64,000 bases of DNA. Source: Floccifex porci (GTDB lineage: Bacteria; Bacillota_I; Bacilli_A; Erysipelotrichales; Erysipelotrichaceae). The position numbers and the translations under genes are program-made. The stretch covers positions 1 to 64,000 of the forward strand of contig NZ_VUMM01000006.1 of the NCBI RefSeq assembly GCF_009696175.1, read 5' to 3'. Under the pieces are notes generated by a model. The model was not told where the DNA came from and made no database searches. It saw nothing but the letters and a program-made list of their open reading frames with translations. Positions 24,024 through 34,538 of this stretch are shown here, piece by piece; positions within the stretch are counted from its first letter, which is position 1, and each line of letters begins with the position of its first letter.

Positions 24024-26226
24024 ATTTTATATCTCGTATCACTTCATTGACACTTCTAACTTTTTTCAGATTGGCTATGATCATTTTTAAATGACTGGCA
24101 TCTTTAATGGACAACAGTAATTTTGTGGTTGCCGTTAAATTGTCATCATTGACATAGCTGTCTACATGTCTTAAATACGCTCCACATTGTTGAAGTGTTG
24201 TCATAATATCACTTAATAAATAATTACGATCTGTACTTAAAACGGTAAGTGGAACATCGTATATTTTTTCCTGAATGTTTTCATCCCATTCCACTGGAAT
24301 CAGTCGTTTTTTCTCATTGATGATATTTGGACAGTCACAACGATGCACTTTGACTCCCTGTCCCTTTGAAATATATCCTAGAATATCATCTCCTGGAATC
24401 GGTGAACAACAGTTTGCCAAAGAAACCGAAATGGAATCAATTCCTGGAACAATGACCCCACAACCAGATACCTTTCTGATTTTGGTGCTGTCTTTATTGA
24501 CCTGTTTAATGATTTCTTCATCTTCCAGTACCACCTGTCGATTCTTTACCAGTCGATTGACGATGGCTTCCAGCGATACACGCTTATTGGCCAGACCAAC
24601 AAACAGATCGTCAACGGTTTTAAACGATAAACTGTTCAGTATACTTTCCAATCGTTTTTCCGTAATAATAGAAGGATCCAGTTTCTGTTTTTTGAATTCT
24701 TCTTCCAGCATCTGCTGTCCCATTTTAATGGATTCTTTTCGATCCATTTCTTCCTGTTTCTGCAGGAAAGAACGAATTTTATTTCGAGCATGTCCGCTCT
24801 TGACAATCTTGATCCAGTCTTCACTTGGTCCTTTTGAATTCTTATTGGTCAGAATGTCAACAACATCCCCTGTTTTTAATATCGTATTCAAAGGCACAAT
24901 GGCCCCATTCACCTTGGCTCCAACGGTTTTATGCCCAACTTCTGTATGTATGCGATACGCAAAATCGATTGGACACGATCCCTGTGGTAAAGCAATTACT
25001 TTTCCTCTAGGTGACAGACAATAGACATTGGCTTCAAAAATGTCTTTCTGAAGTACATTCATATATTCCAATGGATCAGAACTGTCTTCATCGGTCATCA
25101 TAGAGAAATCTCTAAACCAGGAAAGTTTATCTTCAATCTGTTTCTGTTCCTGAGCATGAGAGAAATTCGGATGCTCCTTATACAGCCAGTGTGCCGCAAC
25201 CCCTCGTTCGGCTACCGCATCCATCTGTTCGGTACGGATCTGAATCTCAAAAATATTTCCATGCTGTGGTTCGACCACAGTTGTATGCAAAGACTGGTAC
25301 ATATTTGCCTTTGGCATCGCAATATAATCTTTAAAGCGCCCAGGAATCGGTCTATAGGTCGCATGAATGTATCCTAAAATCTCATAACACCGGGTTTCGG
25401 TATCGGTCACGATTCGAATTGCCAGCAGATCCAGTATTTCTTCAAATCGTTTATTTTTAGTTACCATCTTTTTATAAATGGAATAGAAATGTTTAGATCT
25501 TCCAAAAATACGATATGGAATATGATATGTATCCATGATGATCTTGATATCGGTAATCATCATATCCACCTGCTGGTTTCTTTCACTTTCTCTTTGTGCC
25601 ACCAGATTCTTTATTTCATTGTATTTTTCATTATATAAATATTTAAAAGACAGATCTTCCAGTTCATTTTTAATTTCACTGATCCCTAAACGATGCGCAA
25701 TCGGCGCATATACCGATAAAGTCTCATTGGCAATTTTTTTCTGCTTTTCCGGCTTCATATATTCCAGCGTACGCATGTTGTGAAGACGGTCTGCCAGTTT
25801 AACCAGAATGACACGAATGTCTTTGGCCATGGCAATAAATAATTTACGATGATTGCTGGCCAGATATTCTCTTTCATCCTGAAATTTGATATTTCCAATT
25901 TTTGTAACCGCATCTACGATCTGGCTGATTTCTTCGCCAAACATTTCCTGAATCGTTTCATTGGTTACTCCCTGACAGTCTTCCACTGTATCGTGCAAAA
26001 AACCAGCCGCTATGGTTTTGGGAGATGTATGAAGCAAAGCCAGTGTATTGGCCACTTCAATCACATGAACCACATAAGGTTCTCCACTTTTGCGAAACTG
26101 TCCTTCATGACATTTATTTGCGAACTGGTATGCTTTTTCAATCATTTCCAGATTTTCAGGGCGCTTAATATAAGTTTGAATATTGCCCATACATTCCTGA
26201 TACGTAACCGATTTTCGACTGCTCAT
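24022..26226 (-). CDS. rel: Bifunctional (p)ppGpp synthetase/hydrolase RelA/SpoT
   Basis: 734 aa, the usual long RSH length. The HD hydrolase domain is present with HDTVEDC. The synthetase domain includes the conserved segment FKDYIAMPKANMYQSLHTTV. TGS follows (VIALPQGSCPIDFAYRIHTE), then a Cys-containing CC/ZFD region (LANCCSPIPGDDILGY) and a C-terminal ACT domain. It sets ppGpp levels under starvation. Start 26226 (MSSRKS) has AGGGG 8 nt upstream; GTG 26235 is an alternative. apt lies just upstream on the same strand, an arrangement common in Firmicutes (recJ-apt-rel). Confidence 0.96.
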   Translation of the reverse strand: MSSRKSVTYQECMGNIQTYIKRPENLEMIEKAYQFANKCHEGQFRKSGEPYVVHVIEVANTLALLHTSPKTIAAGFLHDTVEDCQGVTNETIQEMFGEEISQIVDAVTKIGNIKFQDEREYLASNHRKLFIAMAKDIRVILVKLADRLHNMRTLEYMKPEKQKKIANETLSVYAPIAHRLGISEIKNELEDLSFKYLYNEKYNEIKNLVAQRESERNQQVDMMITDIKIIMDTYHIPYRIFGRSKHFYSIYKKMVTKNKRFEEILDLLAIRIVTDTETRCYEILGYIHATYRPIPGRFKDYIAMPKANMYQSLHTTVVEPQHGNIFEIQIRTEQMDAVAERGVAAHWLYKEHPNFSHAQEQKQIEDKLSWFRDFSMMTDEDSSDPLEYMNVLQKDIFEANVYCLSPRGKVIALPQGSCPIDFAYRIHTEVGHKTVGAKVNGAIVPLNTILKTGDVVDILTNKNSKGPSEDWIKIVKSGHARNKIRSFLQKQEEMDRKESIKMGQQMLEEEFKKQKLDPSIITEKRLESILNSLSFKTVDDLFVGLANKRVSLEAIVNRLVKNRQVVLEDEEIIKQVNKDSTKIRKVSGCGVIVPGIDSISVSLANCCSPIPGDDILGYISKGQGVKVHRCDCPNIINEKKRLIPVEWDENIQEKIYDVPLTVLSTDRNYLLSDIMTTLQQCGAYLRHVDSYVNDDNLTATTKLLLSIKDASHLKMIIANLKKVRSVNEVIRDIK

Positions 26227-26247
26227 ATTAACCACCCCTTTCTACTT

Positions 26248-26769
26248 TTATTCTCCTTCAAAATGAACTAAAGAACAGACTGGAATTCCTTCAAATTTTG
26301 ATTTTCCTTTTAAATCATCCAATTCAATCACAAAACCAATTCCAGCCACCTTTGCCTGCTGTTTTTCAACTAATTTCACGATGGCTTCTACCGTTCCACC
26401 TGTTGCCAGTAAATCATCAATGATTACGACACGATTTTCTGGTTTCAAAGAATCGGCATGCATACATAAAGTATCGGTACCATATTCCAGTTCATAAGTT
26501 TCCGAAATTGTTTTACGTGGCAATTTTCCTGGTTTACGAACAGGAACAAATGGAAGTTTTAATTCATTAGCAACCGGAATTCCAAAAAAGAAACCTCTTG
26601 CCTCTGGACCAATGATCACATCTGCCTGAACGTCTCTGGCAAACTGTGATAACTGTTTTGTCACTTCTTCAAATGCCTCAGGGCATTCTAAAATAGGTGT
26701 AACATCTCTAAATATAATTCCTTCTTTTGGGAATCCTGGAATGCTTCCAATATGATCTTTAATATTCAT
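26248..26769 (-). CDS. apt: Adenine phosphoribosyltransferase
   Basis: 173 aa, full length. The PRPP-binding motif is VVIIDDLLATGGTVEA and the N-terminal FPKEGIIFRDVTP segment is typical of Apt. It salvages adenine to AMP using PRPP. It sits between recJ-like and rel genes on the same strand, a conserved Firmicutes cluster. Confidence 0.97.
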   Translation of the reverse strand: MNIKDHIGSIPGFPKEGIIFRDVTPILECPEAFEEVTKQLSQFARDVQADVIIGPEARGFFFGIPVANELKLPFVPVRKPGKLPRKTISETYELEYGTDTLCMHADSLKPENRVVIIDDLLATGGTVEAIVKLVEKQQAKVAGIGFVIELDDLKGKSKFEGIPVCSLVHFEGE

Positions 26770-26814
26770 AATATGTCCTCTCTTTATTCTCTTATAATAG
26801 CACAGTTTTTCTTT

Positions 26815-28404
26815 TTATTTATATTTTATTGAATCGATTGTAAAATTTACGGATTCTTTATGATTGTAGTTTGAAATCGAAATGGATCCAATCAGACTGT
26901 CAATGGCTTTATTTTTATTTCTTAGATGTTCAATGGACTGATTAAAATCCATACATTGCAAACCTTGTTCCAATATATATTTTCGATGTTTTCCATTCTG
27001 AAAATCAAATATATTTTTTATTAATGGATTTTCAATTTCAAAAGAAGGAAGTTCAAATCCATTTCCAAATGGTCTTAATACATCTAAACTTTTTACCTGT
27101 GATAAAGTTAATTCTTCAGGTGAAATATATAATGTTTTTTTCAATTCTTTTTTCCATTGATATACCTGAATTTTTGTATCAATATACTGTCGAAATTCTT
27201 TTAAATTCTCATCTAAAAAAGTAAAACCTGCAGCCTGTTTATGTCCACCGGCTGTTTCAAATAAAGGAAAATCCTTTAAAAATTCCATACAGTTAAATCC
27301 TTCTGGTGCTCTCATAGAACACCGGACAAGTCCATCACTTAAAGTGGATACAATGACGGGTTTTTCAAACTGGGCATTCAGCTGCCCAGAAACCAGGCCT
27401 ACAATTCCTTCATGATAATTTTCATTATATATAAATAAAATGTCTTTTTCTTCATCACATCGACTCAAAGCATCCATTGCCATTTTACTGGACAGATCTT
27501 TTCGTTTTTCATTAATGGCCTCTACCTGGTGAACAAAAGAAAGATCCACTTTATCATTTAAGAAATACCGAACCACATTATTCACATTGGCCAGATTAGA
27601 TAAACGTCCGATCGCATTTAATTTTGGAACAATCTGAAAGGCAATGTCTTTTTCATTTAAATGGTTATCTTTTGTAAAAGAAAAGAAATGAGGTTCATGG
27701 CTTTGATTCAGATATCGAATTCCATTCTGGATGATCCAGCGAGTCTGTCTGGTCACTGGCATCATATCCCCGATGCTGGCTACACAGGCACACATTAAAT
27801 GATAAGGTGTATCCACATGTAGAGCTCGTATACATTCATAGCTGACTCCTGCTCCACATAAAGTGGAAAAATCTTCTTCCAGTTCATCTGGATGAATCAA
27901 AAGATCACAAGGGACATAATCTTCCAGTGTATGATGATCGGTCACTATGGTGGATATTCCCAGTTCCATCGCTCTTTCTAATGCCTCAATGGCTTTGATG
28001 CCATTATCTACAGTGATAATGATCTGGTATCCTTTTTTATAAGCCAGATTGACGATATGAGGATGAAGCCCATATCCTTCTTTCATTCGATTCGGAATAT
28101 AAAATCCACATTCCAATCCAAATTTTCTCAATCCATCGACCATAATGGTAGTGGCCATAATGCCATCGCAATCATAATCCCCAGCTACCATGACTTTTAA
28201 ATGATTTTCTTTTGCGTACTCCATCATTTCCACAAATTCATTCATACAGGATCGACTAGAAACCGGTACTAAAGGTTTATGTATCATCCACTGATTCCAA
28301 TTCTGATGATCGGGTTCAATAAATTCCAGTACTTTCTGGCTCAACAATGATAAATTTTCCATGAACCTATTATAACCTAAAAAAAATGAATGACAAATAG
28401 TCAT
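26815..28404 (-). CDS. recJ: RecJ-like DHH-family single-strand exonuclease
   Basis: 529 aa from ATG 28404, which overlaps the ruvB stop; ATG 28362 (MENLSL) would give 515 aa and has TATAAT six bases upstream. The DHH phosphoesterase motifs are [20 protein letters not shown] and [11 protein letters not shown]. The DHHA1 part carries GGHKQAAGF. It degrades single-stranded DNA 5' to 3' in repair. It is somewhat shorter than typical Firmicute RecJ (above 700 aa), lacking the C-terminal extension. Context next to ruvAB and apt supports RecJ. Confidence 0.86.
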   Translation of the reverse strand: MTICHSFFLGYNRFMENLSLLSQKVLEFIEPDHQNWNQWMIHKPLVPVSSRSCMNEFVEMMEYAKENHLKVMVAGDYDCDGIMATTIMVDGLRKFGLECGFYIPNRMKEGYGLHPHIVNLAYKKGYQIIITVDNGIKAIEALERAMELGISTIVTDHHTLEDYVPCDLLIHPDELEEDFSTLCGAGVSYECIRALHVDTPYHLMCACVASIGDMMPVTRQTRWIIQNGIRYLNQSHEPHFFSFTKDNHLNEKDIAFQIVPKLNAIGRLSNLANVNNVVRYFLNDKVDLSFVHQVEAINEKRKDLSSKMAMDALSRCDEEKDILFIYNENYHEGIVGLVSGQLNAQFEKPVIVSTLSDGLVRCSMRAPEGFNCMEFLKDFPLFETAGGHKQAAGFTFLDENLKEFRQYIDTKIQVYQWKKELKKTLYISPEELTLSQVKSLDVLRPFGNGFELPSFEIENPLIKNIFDFQNGKHRKYILEQGLQCMDFNQSIEHLRNKNKAIDSLIGSISISNYNHKESVNFTIDSIKYK

Positions 28405-29408
28405 TCAAATAAGTCAACCTGATGCAGTATTTTTAAATGATCGTAGGCTTTCTGTGTCACAATTCGACCTCTTGGTGTTCGATTGATAAATCCAATCTGC
28501 AATAAATAAGGTTCATATACATCTTCTAAAGTGGTCGCTTCTTCTCCAATAGAAGCCGCAATGGCCTCTAAGCCAACTGGACCTCCTTTAAATCGTTCAA
28601 TGATTCCCATTAAATATTTATGGTCCACCAGATCCAGCCCTAAGCTATCCACATGTAAACAATCCAGCGCATTCTGTGTCACTTTTAAATCAATGATGCC
28701 GTTGTTTAACACCTGCGCAAAATCCCGTACTCTTCGAAACAGACGATTGGCCACTCTTGGTGTCCCTCTGGAACGAAGGGCAATTTCACTGGCCGCCTGT
28801 GCATCAATATTGGTATTCATTACACGTGCTGTTCTTTGTATGATACATTTTAATTCTTCAATATCATAATATTGAAGCTGGGAAACGATTCCAAAACGAT
28901 CTCGTAAAGGAGCACTCAGATCTCCAGCACGAGTGGTTGCTCCCACTAAGGTAAAAGGTGGCAAAGCCAGACGAAGAGAATGGGCATTCCCTGATTCTTT
29001 ACCCACCATGATATCAATGCAGAAATCTTCCATTGCCGAATACAGGATTTCTTCGACCTGCTTGGATAGACGATGAATTTCATCAATGAACAAAACATCT
29101 CCTGGCTCTAAAGTTGTTAAGATGGCAGCTAAATCTCCTCCTTTTTCAATGGAAGGACCCGATGTCGTTTTCAGATTTCCTTTCATTTCATTGGATAAGA
29201 TATAAGCCAGCGTTGTCTTCCCTAACCCAGGAGGACCATAAAACAAAGCGTGATCCAGCGTTTCCTCTCTTTGTCTGGCCGCTTCTATAAATATTTTTAA
29301 ATTGGATTTCAATTCTTTCTGTCCAATGTATTCATCCAGACTTGCTGGACGAAGTGTCTTTTCAAAGGAATCATTTTCCTGAAGATTTCCATCTACTTCT
29401 CTTTCCAT
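28401..29408 (-). CDS. ruvB: Holliday junction helicase RuvB
   Basis: 335 aa. Walker [12 protein letters not shown], Walker [10 protein letters not shown], sensor 1 LVGATTRAG, arginine finger region [10 protein letters not shown] and the C-terminal winged helix ([13 protein letters not shown]). It is the motor ATPase of the RuvAB branch migration complex. Start MEREVDG at 29408 follows GGAG by 6 nt and is nearly coupled to the ruvA stop; an ATG at 29432 inside ruvA is less likely. Confidence 0.97.
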   Translation of the reverse strand: MEREVDGNLQENDSFEKTLRPASLDEYIGQKELKSNLKIFIEAARQREETLDHALFYGPPGLGKTTLAYILSNEMKGNLKTTSGPSIEKGGDLAAILTTLEPGDVLFIDEIHRLSKQVEEILYSAMEDFCIDIMVGKESGNAHSLRLALPPFTLVGATTRAGDLSAPLRDRFGIVSQLQYYDIEELKCIIQRTARVMNTNIDAQAASEIALRSRGTPRVANRLFRRVRDFAQVLNNGIIDLKVTQNALDCLHVDSLGLDLVDHKYLMGIIERFKGGPVGLEAIAASIGEEATTLEDVYEPYLLQIGFINRTPRGRIVTQKAYDHLKILHQVDLFE

Positions 29409-29409
29409 T

Positions 29410-29991
29410 TTATACTCCATTTCTTTTGGCAATCATGCTCAAAGCCAGACGAAGCATTTCATCGGCTTTCAGATCTTTACGGGCAGATAATTCTTTTTTG
29501 ATTGCATTCAATGCGACTGGTTTATAGCCTAAGGCAATCAGTGCTTCCTGGCATTCTTGCCATACTGGATTGGAAATGGCATCTTCTTTCGATGGCGTCG
29601 ATACAAATTTTCCTTTCAGATCCAGTACGATCTGTGAAGCCGTTTTAGCTCCAATTCCAGGCAATGCTTTTAAACGTTTTATATCGTCATTTTCAATGGC
29701 TTCCACCATTTCTTTTGCCGGACAGGCAACCAGTAAATTCAATGCGGTTTTTGGACCAATGCCTTTAACATTGATTAGTCGCATAAAAACATCATAATCC
29801 TGTTCTTCTATAAAACCGAACAATAGAATGGCATCTTCCCGCACATGCTGATAAGTATATAAAAAGACTTCCTGATTCAATGAAAACTGAAATGTATTTC
29901 CTGTATAAACTTCATATCCAATTCCCTGAACATCAATCACAATGGTTTCTTTTCGAATCAATTTTACTTTTCCTGATACAAAGGCAATCAT
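29410..29991 (-). CDS. ruvA: Holliday junction DNA-binding protein RuvA
   Basis: 193 aa: N-terminal OB fold ([20 protein letters not shown]), two helix-hairpin-helix motifs ([32 protein letters not shown]) and a short C-terminal RuvB-binding domain. It forms tetramers on four-way junctions. It is coupled to ruvB downstream. Confidence 0.97.
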   Translation of the reverse strand: MIAFVSGKVKLIRKETIVIDVQGIGYEVYTGNTFQFSLNQEVFLYTYQHVREDAILLFGFIEEQDYDVFMRLINVKGIGPKTALNLLVACPAKEMVEAIENDDIKRLKALPGIGAKTASQIVLDLKGKFVSTPSKEDAISNPVWQECQEALIALGYKPVALNAIKKELSARKDLKADEMLRLALSMIAKRNGV

Positions 29992-30033
29992 AAAACTCTC
30001 CTTTAGAGTTTCATTATATCAAAGATTTCTGAT

Positions 30034-31827
30034 TTATACACATTCTTCAAATTGAGAATTGTATAAATTCGCATAGAATCCATTTTTCTTTAATAACGAT
30101 TCATGATTTCCCTGTTCAACAATATCGCCATCTTTCATAACCAGGATACAGTCCGCATTTTTGATAGTCGATAAACGATGCGCTATGATAAAGCTGGTTT
30201 TTCCTTCCATCAGTACATCCATTGCTTCCTGAATCTGACTTTCGGTACGAGTATCCACCGAACTGGTTGCTTCATCCAGGATCAGCACCTTATTATTGGC
30301 AAGTATGGCTCTGGCAATGGTCAGCAGCTGTTTCTGTCCCTGGCTTATATTGGATGCATCTTCATTGATTTCCATACTGTATCCTTTTGGTAAAGTACGA
30401 ATAAAATGATCCGCTTTGGCCTTTTTACTGGCTTCTATAACTTCTAAGTCACTGGCATCCAGATTTCCATATCGAATATTTTCCAAGATGCTTCCTTCAA
30501 ACAGCCACGTATCCTGCAGTACCATCCCAAAATTTTCACGCAGATCACTTCGCTTAAAGTCTTTTATATTGACTCCATCCAGTAAGATAGCTCCCTGATT
30601 GACATCATAGAATCGCATCAGCAATTTCACAATGGTTGTTTTTCCAGCACCGGTTGGTCCTACAATGGCAATCTTTTGCCCAGGGGCAATATGACAGGAA
30701 AAATCTTTAATAACCGTTTTATCCTCATTGTACCCAAATCGAACATGGTCAAAGGTAACTTCTCCTTTAATTTCTCTAGAAACCCTCTTTTGAGTTTCTA
30801 CTTCTTCTGGCTCATTCAGAAATTCAAAAACTCTTTCTCCTGCAGCAGCCATACTTTGAAACTGATTGAAAACCTGAGCCAGCTGCTGAATTGGTGAAGT
30901 AAAATTTTTTACATACTGAATAAAAGCCTGAATATCACCAATGGTGATCTTTCCCTGACAGGCATAGATTCCACCCATAATGGCAACCACTACATATCCG
31001 GCATTGGATACAAAATTCATCATTGGCATCATCAGTCCAGACAGAAATTGAGATTTCCATGCCGACTGATAGAGCTGTTCATTGGATTCTTTAAATTCTT
31101 TTAAAATCGTTTCCTGACGATTGTAGGCACAGATCACATTATGTCCAGAATACGTTTCTTCCACCTGACCATTGACCACACCTAACATTTTCTGCTGGGC
31201 TTTAAAATATTTCTGTGAATGTTTGACCACAGACATAACCAGAAAAATGGTAACCGGTAAAATTAATACGGCCACAAAGGTCATCATAGGACTGATGGAC
31301 AGCATCATCACAAAGACTCCAATCAGCATCGTTACACTTGTCACCAGCTGAGAAATACTTTGATTCAGACTGTTGGATAAAGTATCTACGTCATTGGTAA
31401 TACGAGATAAAATTTCTCCAATGGTTCTTTTTTCAAAATAAGATAAAGGAAGTCGATTGATCTTTTCACTGATGTCTTTTCGATAGGAATAACACATTTT
31501 CTGTGAAATGCCACTCATAAGCCAGTGCTGCACAAAAGAAAACAATCCCGATACAATATACAATCCCAAAAGAAAAAGTAAAACGTTTCCAATATAAACA
31601 AAATCTATACTTCCTGTATGTGTAATCTTAGCCATCCACCCTGTGGCAAGAGCCGTAGTTGCCTTTGCCAGGATCTTCGGTCCTAAAATATTGAATACAG
31701 TGGATAATATCGCAAAAACCAGAATAAGGATCAAAGAAAAACGATAAGGTTTTAAAGAAATCAGAATCGTTTTCATCGTTCCTTTAAAGTCTTTTGCCTT
31801 TTCTGTCGAACGCTTAGGATGTGGCAT
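30034..31827 (-). CDS. ABC exporter subunit, canonical ATPase site partner
   Basis: 597 aa, one six-helix transmembrane domain fused to a nucleotide-binding domain (Walker A GPTGAGKTT, signature variant ISQGQKQ, Walker B LILDEATSSVD with catalytic Glu, H-loop AHRLSTI). The start overlaps the stop of the upstream ABC gene at 31827. Together they should form a heterodimeric multidrug or peptide exporter of the TM287/288 and LmrCD type in the cytoplasmic membrane. A MarR regulator gene heads the operon. Confidence 0.93.
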   Translation of the reverse strand: MPHPKRSTEKAKDFKGTMKTILISLKPYRFSLILILVFAILSTVFNILGPKILAKATTALATGWMAKITHTGSIDFVYIGNVLLFLLGLYIVSGLFSFVQHWLMSGISQKMCYSYRKDISEKINRLPLSYFEKRTIGEILSRITNDVDTLSNSLNQSISQLVTSVTMLIGVFVMMLSISPMMTFVAVLILPVTIFLVMSVVKHSQKYFKAQQKMLGVVNGQVEETYSGHNVICAYNRQETILKEFKESNEQLYQSAWKSQFLSGLMMPMMNFVSNAGYVVVAIMGGIYACQGKITIGDIQAFIQYVKNFTSPIQQLAQVFNQFQSMAAAGERVFEFLNEPEEVETQKRVSREIKGEVTFDHVRFGYNEDKTVIKDFSCHIAPGQKIAIVGPTGAGKTTIVKLLMRFYDVNQGAILLDGVNIKDFKRSDLRENFGMVLQDTWLFEGSILENIRYGNLDASDLEVIEASKKAKADHFIRTLPKGYSMEINEDASNISQGQKQLLTIARAILANNKVLILDEATSSVDTRTESQIQEAMDVLMEGKTSFIIAHRLSTIKNADCILVMKDGDIVEQGNHESLLKKNGFYANLYNSQFEECV

Positions 31828-33992
31828 TATTCGATCCCTCCTAACTCACTCATCGATAATTGAGACCTTGCGATTTCCTGATACTCTTTGCAGGATTTCA
31901 TCAGTTCCCTGTGATTTCCCATTCCCACAATTCTTCCTTCATCCAAAACAAGAATCTGATCGGCATGAAGAATGGTAGAAATTCTCTGCGCTACAATTAA
32001 AACCGTTTTGTCTTTCGTCTTTTTTGACAATTCTTTTCGTAAAGTCGCATCTGTTTTAAAATCCAAAGCCGAAAAACTGTCATCAAATAAATAAATCAGA
32101 GGATCTTTGGCAATCGCTCGAGCAATGGAAATTCTCTGTTTCTGACCACCTGATACATTGGTTCCGGACTGGGCAATGTGACTGTTATACTGTTCTGATT
32201 TTGACAGAATAAATTCTTCTGCCTGGGCAATCTGGCCAGCTTCTTTCATTTTTTCATCACTGATATCACTTCCAAATTTAATATTGGAGGCTATGCTTCC
32301 ACTGAATAAAATCCCTTTCTGGCCAACATAGCCAATACAATCCCGCAGCTGATCTAAAGGAATGGATCGTATATCAACACCATCCAGTAAAATGCTTCCT
32401 TTGCTGACATCATAGAAACGACATATCAGATTCAGAATGGTGGATTTTCCACATCCAGTACTTCCAACAATTGCTGTAGTCTGGCCTGGTTTCATTGTGA
32501 AATTCAGATGGGTCAAAGCCTCATCCTGTCCATCTGGATAAGTAAAAGAAACATCTGAAAACTGTATTTCTCCTTTAAATTCTTTTTCAACAGGTTTATC
32601 TGCACTTTGAATGCTGAGTGGCTTGTTTAACACTTCTTCAATACGAGAAAAGGCAACACTGGCTCTAGGCAGCATAATGGAAACCATCGCAATCATCATA
32701 AAGGACATCACAATCTGCATTGTATACGTAATATAAGCAATTAAATCTCCTACCTGCATATTTCCCATATCCATAGACTTTGCACCAAACCATACAATCA
32801 GCAAGCTGCAGCCATTCATGATAATGGTCATAAATGGCATCATAAAGGCCATGGTACGAGTGGTAAACAGCTGGTTTTTCATTAATTCTGTATTGGCCTT
32901 GTCAAAGCGTTTTTCTTCATATTCTTCTCTTGAAAAAGCACGAATGGGCATCACACCGGTTAAAATCTCTCGAGAAACCTGATTGACATGGTCCACTAGA
33001 GTCTGTACTTTTTTAAATTTTGGCATAGCAATAACCATCAGTAAAGCAATGAGACCAAGTAACATTCCCACCGTTAATACAATGATCCAGGATAGATCAC
33101 TTCCGGTATTCCATACTTTTACTATTCCTCCTATTCCCAGAATTGGAGCGTATAACACCATTCTCAACAACATGACATAAACCATTTGTACCTGCTGAAT
33201 GTCATTGGTTGTACGAGTAATCAAAGAAGCCGTTGAAAACGATTCAATTTCTTCATTTGAAAAAGATAATACTTTTTCAAATACTTTCTCACGCAAATCT
33301 TTTCCAATAAAAGCCGAAACCCTGGAAGCCAGCAATCCTACCAGGATTGCACAAGCAACCAGTAGTAAAGTATATCCTAACATCTTGGATCCCACTTTAA
33401 ATAAATAAGACAGCTGAACTTTCTGTTCGATTCCCTGCGCCCGATATTCCAGCTTCACAAAGGCTTTAGCCTGACTTTCCATTAAATCCAGAGTGCTTTC
33501 ATCCATTTTTGATAATTGTGAATTCATTGTACTTTGTAAAACTTCTCTAATTTGTGAATCCTTCATTCCTGCAGGAAATGACTGTATAGACAACAATAAA
33601 TTCTTACAGGCTTCATCTAAATCTTTTACCTGAACTTCTTCCTTATTGTTGGAAGCCATAGAAACCAGAACCATTTCCGGAATGGTAAAAGCCTGTTCCA
33701 GAGTCTTATTCTTTTCACAGACCAATGTATATATATCTTCTTTTAAAGAATAAGCATCCATCACCTTCTGTGCATCATCTTCTTCCATCAGCCACAGTAA
33801 AGCATCCAGAGAATCTTTTCGAATCGTATCGGGTACATTGCTGGTGATTCCAGACATCTGAATTCCTGTATCCACAATATCACTGGTCATGGAAGGAATG
33901 CTTAAATCACAATTGGCCTGAATCACCAGTAAAATAAAAATCACAATACAGGTAATCCAGTGTTTTGATAACTGTTTTAGAATTGAAATCAT
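31827..33992 (-). CDS. ABC exporter subunit with degenerate Walker B and large N-terminal ectodomain
   Basis: 721 aa, about 120 longer than its partner. After TM1 (WITCIVIFILLVIQAN) come some 150 hydrophilic residues before TM2 (LGYTLLLVACAILVGLLA), giving a likely extracellular domain. The NBD has Walker A GSTGCGKST, signature VSGGQKQR, but Walker B LIYLFDDSFSALD with Asp where the catalytic Glu should be. That is the degenerate subunit of heterodimeric exporters. It probably pairs with 30034-31827. Controlled by the MarR gene 6 nt upstream. Confidence 0.92.
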   Translation of the reverse strand: MISILKQLSKHWITCIVIFILLVIQANCDLSIPSMTSDIVDTGIQMSGITSNVPDTIRKDSLDALLWLMEEDDAQKVMDAYSLKEDIYTLVCEKNKTLEQAFTIPEMVLVSMASNNKEEVQVKDLDEACKNLLLSIQSFPAGMKDSQIREVLQSTMNSQLSKMDESTLDLMESQAKAFVKLEYRAQGIEQKVQLSYLFKVGSKMLGYTLLLVACAILVGLLASRVSAFIGKDLREKVFEKVLSFSNEEIESFSTASLITRTTNDIQQVQMVYVMLLRMVLYAPILGIGGIVKVWNTGSDLSWIIVLTVGMLLGLIALLMVIAMPKFKKVQTLVDHVNQVSREILTGVMPIRAFSREEYEEKRFDKANTELMKNQLFTTRTMAFMMPFMTIIMNGCSLLIVWFGAKSMDMGNMQVGDLIAYITYTMQIVMSFMMIAMVSIMLPRASVAFSRIEEVLNKPLSIQSADKPVEKEFKGEIQFSDVSFTYPDGQDEALTHLNFTMKPGQTTAIVGSTGCGKSTILNLICRFYDVSKGSILLDGVDIRSIPLDQLRDCIGYVGQKGILFSGSIASNIKFGSDISDEKMKEAGQIAQAEEFILSKSEQYNSHIAQSGTNVSGGQKQRISIARAIAKDPLIYLFDDSFSALDFKTDATLRKELSKKTKDKTVLIVAQRISTILHADQILVLDEGRIVGMGNHRELMKSCKEYQEIARSQLSMSELGGIE

Positions 33993-33998
33993 ATTTAT

Positions 33999-34454
33999 CT
34001 ACCTTCCCGTTGACTGATTGACTGAAGCAATAGACTCATCTAATTTTTTTAGATCTTTTAACAATTGCTCCAGAGAATCAGTTCCATATACATTTTCAAT
34101 CTTTACGACGTATTCTTTAAGAACCTGTTCACATTGTCTATGACATTCTTTTCCATATTCAGTTAACTGTACATAGACTTTGCGATGATCGTCTTTATCA
34201 TTGGTTCTTACAATACAATTCTTTTTTTCCAGCTGCTTTAACATTCGAGATACCGATTGAGGAGGATGATTGATCTCTTTTAACAGATCCGATATATAAA
34301 TCCCATCACAATTTCCATATTCCTGAATCATAATATATAATTTATGCAGCGACCAGAAATGACAATCCGGCAAATCTTTTAATACCGCATTTACTCCAGT
34401 ACTTAAATGATTTTTCATAGAATGAAATAAAATCATAAAATCACAATGTTCCAT
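33999..34454 (-). CDS. MarR-family transcriptional regulator
   Basis: 151 aa winged-helix protein (YISDLLKEINHPPQSVSRML, KKNCIVRTNDKDDHRKVYVQLTE). Ligand unknown. First gene of the operon with the two exporter genes, so it probably represses them and responds to exported compounds. AGAGGTGAG precedes the start. Confidence 0.9.
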   Translation of the reverse strand: MEHCDFMILFHSMKNHLSTGVNAVLKDLPDCHFWSLHKLYIMIQEYGNCDGIYISDLLKEINHPPQSVSRMLKQLEKKNCIVRTNDKDDHRKVYVQLTEYGKECHRQCEQVLKEYVVKIENVYGTDSLEQLLKDLKKLDESIASVNQSTGR

Positions 34455-34506
34455 CTTCTCACCTCTTTAACTTACGTTAATTATTCACATGGGTTTAATT
34501 ATTGTC

Positions 34507-34538
34507 AAATAAAAAGTCCTGAATATTTTATTCAAGAC
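34507..34538 (-). terminator. Terminator of xth
   Basis: AGTCTTGAATA / TATTCAGGACT stem and T-run on the minus strand, after the stop codon. Confidence 0.82.

Noticed and set aside
24275-25024. 249-codon ORF antisense to rel
   Set aside because: The minus strand encodes a clear full-length RelA/SpoT with conserved motifs. The antisense frame has no recognisable domain or ribosome binding site.
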